Assembly: GCA_013360445.1 (NCBI GenBank)
Contig: JABWBP010000046.1
Span: 1 to 64,000, forward strand
Direction: 5' to 3'
DNA from: Calditrichaceae bacterium
GTDB taxonomy: Bacteria > Calditrichota > Calditrichia > RBG-13-44-9 > J075
Length of the DNA stretch: 64,000 nt
The notes under the pieces were generated by a model, which ran no database searches, had not been told where the DNA came from, and worked only from the letters and a program-made list of their open reading frames with translations. The position numbers were made by a program, and so were the translations under genes. Shown piece after piece: positions 60,722 to 64,000 of the stretch (within the stretch, counting starts at the first letter, position 1; every line of letters begins with the position of its first letter).

Positions 60722-63214
60722 CTACCGCGCCCGCTCAATCGCCTGTAACGCCTTTTTCGCTTCCACCCGGAAATTCACGTCGCCGGATTCTTCGCCGATC
60801 TGTTTCAAAATTGCTTCGCCGCCGCGCACCCGCAACTGTCCCAGCAGTTGGATCGCTTCCAGTTTCACCTCGTAAGGGGCGTTCGCGGCAAAATCAACCA
60901 GCGTGGCGTGCAGCGCCGGGTCCGCCGGGGCGCAGCTTTTCCAGGCGTTCAGGGCGGCAATGCGAATATCCTGGTGGTAATTTTCCCCGGCGTAGGGGCG
61001 AATCTCCGCCGCCAGCGCCGCATCGCCGATCTCCCCGAAAGCTTCCAGCCCCGCAATGGTGATTTCCCGGTACCAGGCCGAGCGGTTAATGTGCTTGCGG
61101 ATGAGCGGCGCGGCGCCGGCCGGGCGGTTCTTTGCCAGGGCTTTTAGCGCCGCGGCGGCTACGTCGCTATGGGAATCTCTCTCGAGGAGGTTTTTCAAGA
61201 GCGGGGCGGCAAACTGGGGCGGAAATTGCGCCAACCCCAGCGCCGCGGCCTTGCGCACCCGGTAATCCGGCTGCTGCAAAGCTTTCGCCATCACCTTCCC
61301 TGCTTCGGAAGTGCGGATTTGTCCCAACAGCAGCGCCGCCTCGGCCTTCAATGCCCAAAATGCGGAAGCGCTTAAAACGCCGGAAAGCGCCGCCAGGGTG
61401 CGGGGATGGCCGGGAAACCGCCGCGCCGCTTCCCGCATCGCCCGGATCCGCCCGGCAAATTCGTCGTGCGCGATCTGATACGCCAGTTCCTCGAGGGATT
61501 TTTCGAAGCGGATTTCCGCGACTAAGTTCCCCGCGCCGTCAAAACTGACCATGAGGGGCTTCTGCTCGCACTCGATGAAAAATTCCGCCGCCGCCTCATC
61601 CACCCAGAAAGTGCGCCGCTCGGTTTTCCCGGCAGTTACGAGGGTTACATCTACCGGCAGAGTGAACAAACCCTGTCCCTCCACCATCGGCTGCACCTGT
61701 TTTACCTTCAGCGCCAGCAATTGGCGATCCTGCAGGTAGGAGTAGCTGATTTCGAAGACCGGGTGGCCGGCCCCATAGATCCAATCCTCGAAAAACCAGT
61801 CTAAGTTCCTGCCGGTTACGGCTTCGATGGCGGCGGCAAAGTCGCGGCTGTCCACGTTGGAAAACTCGCCCCGGCGCAAAAAATAGCTGCACGCCTTAAA
61901 AAACGGTTCATCGCCTAACACCCGGCGCAGGCAGTGGAGCACAATCGCGCCCTTCAGGTAGGTGTGCTCTTCATTGTAAATGTCGCTGGTTTTATCAAAG
62001 TAGTGATATTCTAAGGGGCGGATCAGGCGCTCCTTTTCGACATACTCCAGGTAGCGGTCCAGCGCGGTCTGGCAGTCTAAGAGCAGGGTTTCGCGCCCCA
62101 GGGATTCTTCATCCCAGAGGAATTGCAGGTAGGTGGCAAAGCTCTCGTTCATCCAGATGCTGCCCAGGTTTTTGCAAGTGGCATTGTCGCCGAACCAGTG
62201 GTGCGCCAACTCGTGGGAAATGGTGCCCTCCGCGGTCCAAACGTTGTAATAATAGTCGAAATCCGGTCCCCCGAAATCCTCCGGCGCGGAGGCGTCGCGC
62301 AGCACCGAGGCGCGATGCCCGGTTACGGAGGTGTGCTCCATCGCCCCGATGGAATAATCGGGCACCGCGACCTGGTCGTACTTCTCCCACGGATAGCGGT
62401 AATCGAAGCGTTGGGAGAAGAATTCCACCATCCGGGTGGTATTGCGAAACGCATACGCCCCTTCCGCCAGGCGGCCTTTGGGAACCCAGCAGGCCAGGGG
62501 AATGTCGCCGAAAGCCGGGGGCAGCTCTCCTTTTTCGAACTCCCCGGCGTAGAGCGCGATCAGGTAGTTGGAATGGGGCAGGGATTGCTTCCAGTGAAAG
62601 GTTCGCTGCCCCTCGCCGCCGGTTTCGACGCCTAACAGCGTTCCGTTGGAAATGACGGTGTAAGGAAGCGGCGCGGCAATGCGCATCTCGCTGCTGAATT
62701 TGTCGTTGACGTCGTTATAAATCGGCAGCCAGTTGGCGTGCAGCCCGCCCTCGCCGTAGGTGTACACCCAGGTTCGTTCGGGGTGATCGGGGTCGGTTTG
62801 GAAATACATTCCCGCATTGGGCCGGGCGGAGTAGCGGATCAGCAGCGCCAGGGTATCCGGGGGGGAATAAACCCGGTCGAGAGAGATTAGCAGGGAATTT
62901 CCCCGCGGGGCAAAGGACAACTCCGCCGCCCCCTCTTCCCGCTTCAACTGCACGGCTTCGATATTCAGCCGGATGGCGTCGAGAGAGATGGCGTCGGCCC
63001 GGCGCAGGGGGTGAAAAACCACCTCCGCGGCGCCGGAAACGCTCTTTTCAGCGATGTTTAATTTCAAATCCGCCGAGTAGTGCAGAAGGTCGATGGCCCG
63101 TTCCCGGGTGGAATGGAATTCGCCTGCCGGCAGGCGCTGGGCCAGGATGGTGTTCAGGTGCGCCGGCGGCCATAGCAGCATCGCCGCGCTCAGTATCGCC
63201 AGGCAACTTTTCAT
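60722..63214 (-). CDS. Secreted M1-family aminopeptidase with HEAT-repeat C-terminus
   Basis: 830 residues. Signal peptide (about 1-26), N-terminal beta domain, then the gluzincin domain: GAMEHTS (the GAMEN element), HELAHHWFGDNA zinc motif and NESFA with the third ligand. After about position 540 come HEAT-like helical repeats (AALGLAQFPPQFAAPLLKNL, AAAALKALAKNRPAGAAPLI and others) to the C-terminus. It cleaves peptides in the periplasm or outside, fitting the protease genes elsewhere. GGAGGC precedes this ATG; the frame extends 49 codons upstream but without an RBS. Confidence 0.93.
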   Translation of the reverse strand: MKSCLAILSAAMLLWPPAHLNTILAQRLPAGEFHSTRERAIDLLHYSADLKLNIAEKSVSGAAEVVFHPLRRADAISLDAIRLNIEAVQLKREEGAAELSFAPRGNSLLISLDRVYSPPDTLALLIRYSARPNAGMYFQTDPDHPERTWVYTYGEGGLHANWLPIYNDVNDKFSSEMRIAAPLPYTVISNGTLLGVETGGEGQRTFHWKQSLPHSNYLIALYAGEFEKGELPPAFGDIPLACWVPKGRLAEGAYAFRNTTRMVEFFSQRFDYRYPWEKYDQVAVPDYSIGAMEHTSVTGHRASVLRDASAPEDFGGPDFDYYYNVWTAEGTISHELAHHWFGDNATCKNLGSIWMNESFATYLQFLWDEESLGRETLLLDCQTALDRYLEYVEKERLIRPLEYHYFDKTSDIYNEEHTYLKGAIVLHCLRRVLGDEPFFKACSYFLRRGEFSNVDSRDFAAAIEAVTGRNLDWFFEDWIYGAGHPVFEISYSYLQDRQLLALKVKQVQPMVEGQGLFTLPVDVTLVTAGKTERRTFWVDEAAAEFFIECEQKPLMVSFDGAGNLVAEIRFEKSLEELAYQIAHDEFAGRIRAMREAARRFPGHPRTLAALSGVLSASAFWALKAEAALLLGQIRTSEAGKVMAKALQQPDYRVRKAAALGLAQFPPQFAAPLLKNLLERDSHSDVAAAALKALAKNRPAGAAPLIRKHINRSAWYREITIAGLEAFGEIGDAALAAEIRPYAGENYHQDIRIAALNAWKSCAPADPALHATLVDFAANAPYEVKLEAIQLLGQLRVRGGEAILKQIGEESGDVNFRVEAKKALQAIERAR

Positions 63215-63545
63215 TTTCGCCTCCAGTGTCGGGCTTAAAATACTCATCCGGCATGAAAAGATCAAGAGCGCCGCCGCGGAAGCAACCGCCGGGGAGAATT
63301 TCCCCGGTTTTACAGACCGCCATGGGGAAACGATTGGGCGGGAATTATTCAGGGCACACAATTTGCGAACTTTACCGGCGACCGGGATTGAAAGAAGGCT
63401 AAAAAATACATTATGGATGCAAAATCACGTGAAAGAATGTTCAAAAATTGAAAAAAATCGAAAATCACATGTGCAAATCCTATACATCCGGCAATTCCTA
63501 TTTCACAAATAGATGATTCACCCACTAACCCAACAGGAGGAATGT
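63215..63545. promoter_or_regulatory. Divergent region with two AAAATCAC motifs
   Basis: AAAATCACGTGA (63421-63432) and AAAATCACATGTG (63461-63473) begin 40 bases apart, about four helical turns, and lie upstream of both divergent genes. They could be paired operator sites. No other feature was recognised. Confidence 0.3.
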
Positions 63546-64000
63546 ATGGGATATACAGTCCAACACCGTTCGAGCAAACGCATGGCGCTTTACATCGCGC
63601 TGTGCGCCCTCTATCTGCCCCTGGGGATGTTCGGGCAGTCCTGGAAATTCATCGTTTATGGGGACACGCGCTCCAACGACGATAAGCACCGCGAAGTGCT
63701 GCAATCCATGGCCGCGAACTCCCCCGGTTATGCGTTCATCCTCAACGCCGGCGACGTGGTCAATAACGGAACTTCCACGTCGGATTGGGAAATCTGGCAG
63801 GAAGCGGTTGATGACATTTTAGGCGGAAGCGGGCAAAGCAGCATTCCCCCGCGCTATATGGCCACGCCCGGAAACCATGATAACTTAGATCAATCCGCCG
63901 GGCTGGCGAACTGGCACGCCTACCTGCCCGGCCAGGCGCAGCAATTCGGCAACGAAGGTAAATTTTTCGTATTCGATTACCTGAACGCCCGCTTTGTCAT
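63546..64000 (+). CDS. Secreted calcineurin-like metallophosphoesterase, truncated by the window end
   Basis: At least 151 residues are visible. A long signal segment (about 1-33, with ALYIALCALYLPLGMFGQ) is followed by a metallophosphoesterase domain: YGDTRSNDDKH, NAGDVVNNG and TPGNHDNLD, the metal-binding motifs of the family. AGGAGG sits before the ATG. It continues past 64000, so domains beyond are unknown. Confidence 0.93.
   Translation, partial: MGYTVQHRSSKRMALYIALCALYLPLGMFGQSWKFIVYGDTRSNDDKHREVLQSMAANSPGYAFILNAGDVVNNGTSTSDWEIWQEAVDDILGGSGQSSIPPRYMATPGNHDNLDQSAGLANWHAYLPGQAQQFGNEGKFFVFDYLNARFV

Overview
The window comes from a Gram-negative, didermic, respiring bacterium. It carries Por-type (T9SS) C-terminal sorting domains, dockerin and cohesin-like domains, a six-frame alternative complex III locus, a caa3-type oxidase and GC-rich codon use. 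Together these suggest the FCB group, most likely Calditrichota/KSB1-like rather than Bacteroidota. That placement is inference from gene content; no rRNA or tRNA gene was seen here.

Layout. 1-3953: the tail of an unidentified gene, then a very large membrane-spanning Ser/Thr kinase whose outer half is a TPR plus parallel beta-helix. 4431-13811 (minus): two secreted metalloproteases with dockerin-like tails, a cohesin-like protein with a T9SS anchor, and a cohesin-like/dockerin protein. This could be a surface protease complex. 14107-26294 (minus): a CBS protein, alternative complex III (actA, B, C, D, F) with an upstream membrane cytochrome c, and the three-gene proton-translocating transhydrogenase. 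26626-29149: a PstI/BsuBI-type restriction-modification system. 29180-35425 (minus): lipoate and 2-oxoacid dehydrogenase genes (lipA, E2, lipB, lpd) with toxin-antitoxin genes between them. 35534-41183 (minus): haem O synthase, caa3 oxidase subunits and Sco. 41512-50504: a serine hydrolase, a voltage-sensor-like membrane protein, a 16-repeat beta-propeller T9SS protein, small membrane genes, a frameshifted phage-type adenine methylase and purC. 50636-64000: gpsA, an esterase, dodecin, a second restriction-modification pair, pruA, a K+/H+ antiporter, a RelE-type toxin-antitoxin pair, an M1 aminopeptidase with HEAT repeats, and the start of a secreted metallophosphoesterase.

Working together. 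Transhydrogenase, alternative complex III, the cytochromes, Sco and caa3 oxidase make a complete quinol-to-oxygen branch. The lipoate genes supply the 2-oxoacid dehydrogenases that feed it. The secreted proteases, M1 peptidase and proline/glutamate catabolism (pruA) fit growth on protein.

The most unusual feature is in the spacers. Almost every intergenic gap holds long hairpins whose arms are runs of a short degenerate word, often nested inside one another. In addition, one 93-bp sequence occurs twice, identical, once inside a broken mazF-like toxin gene.
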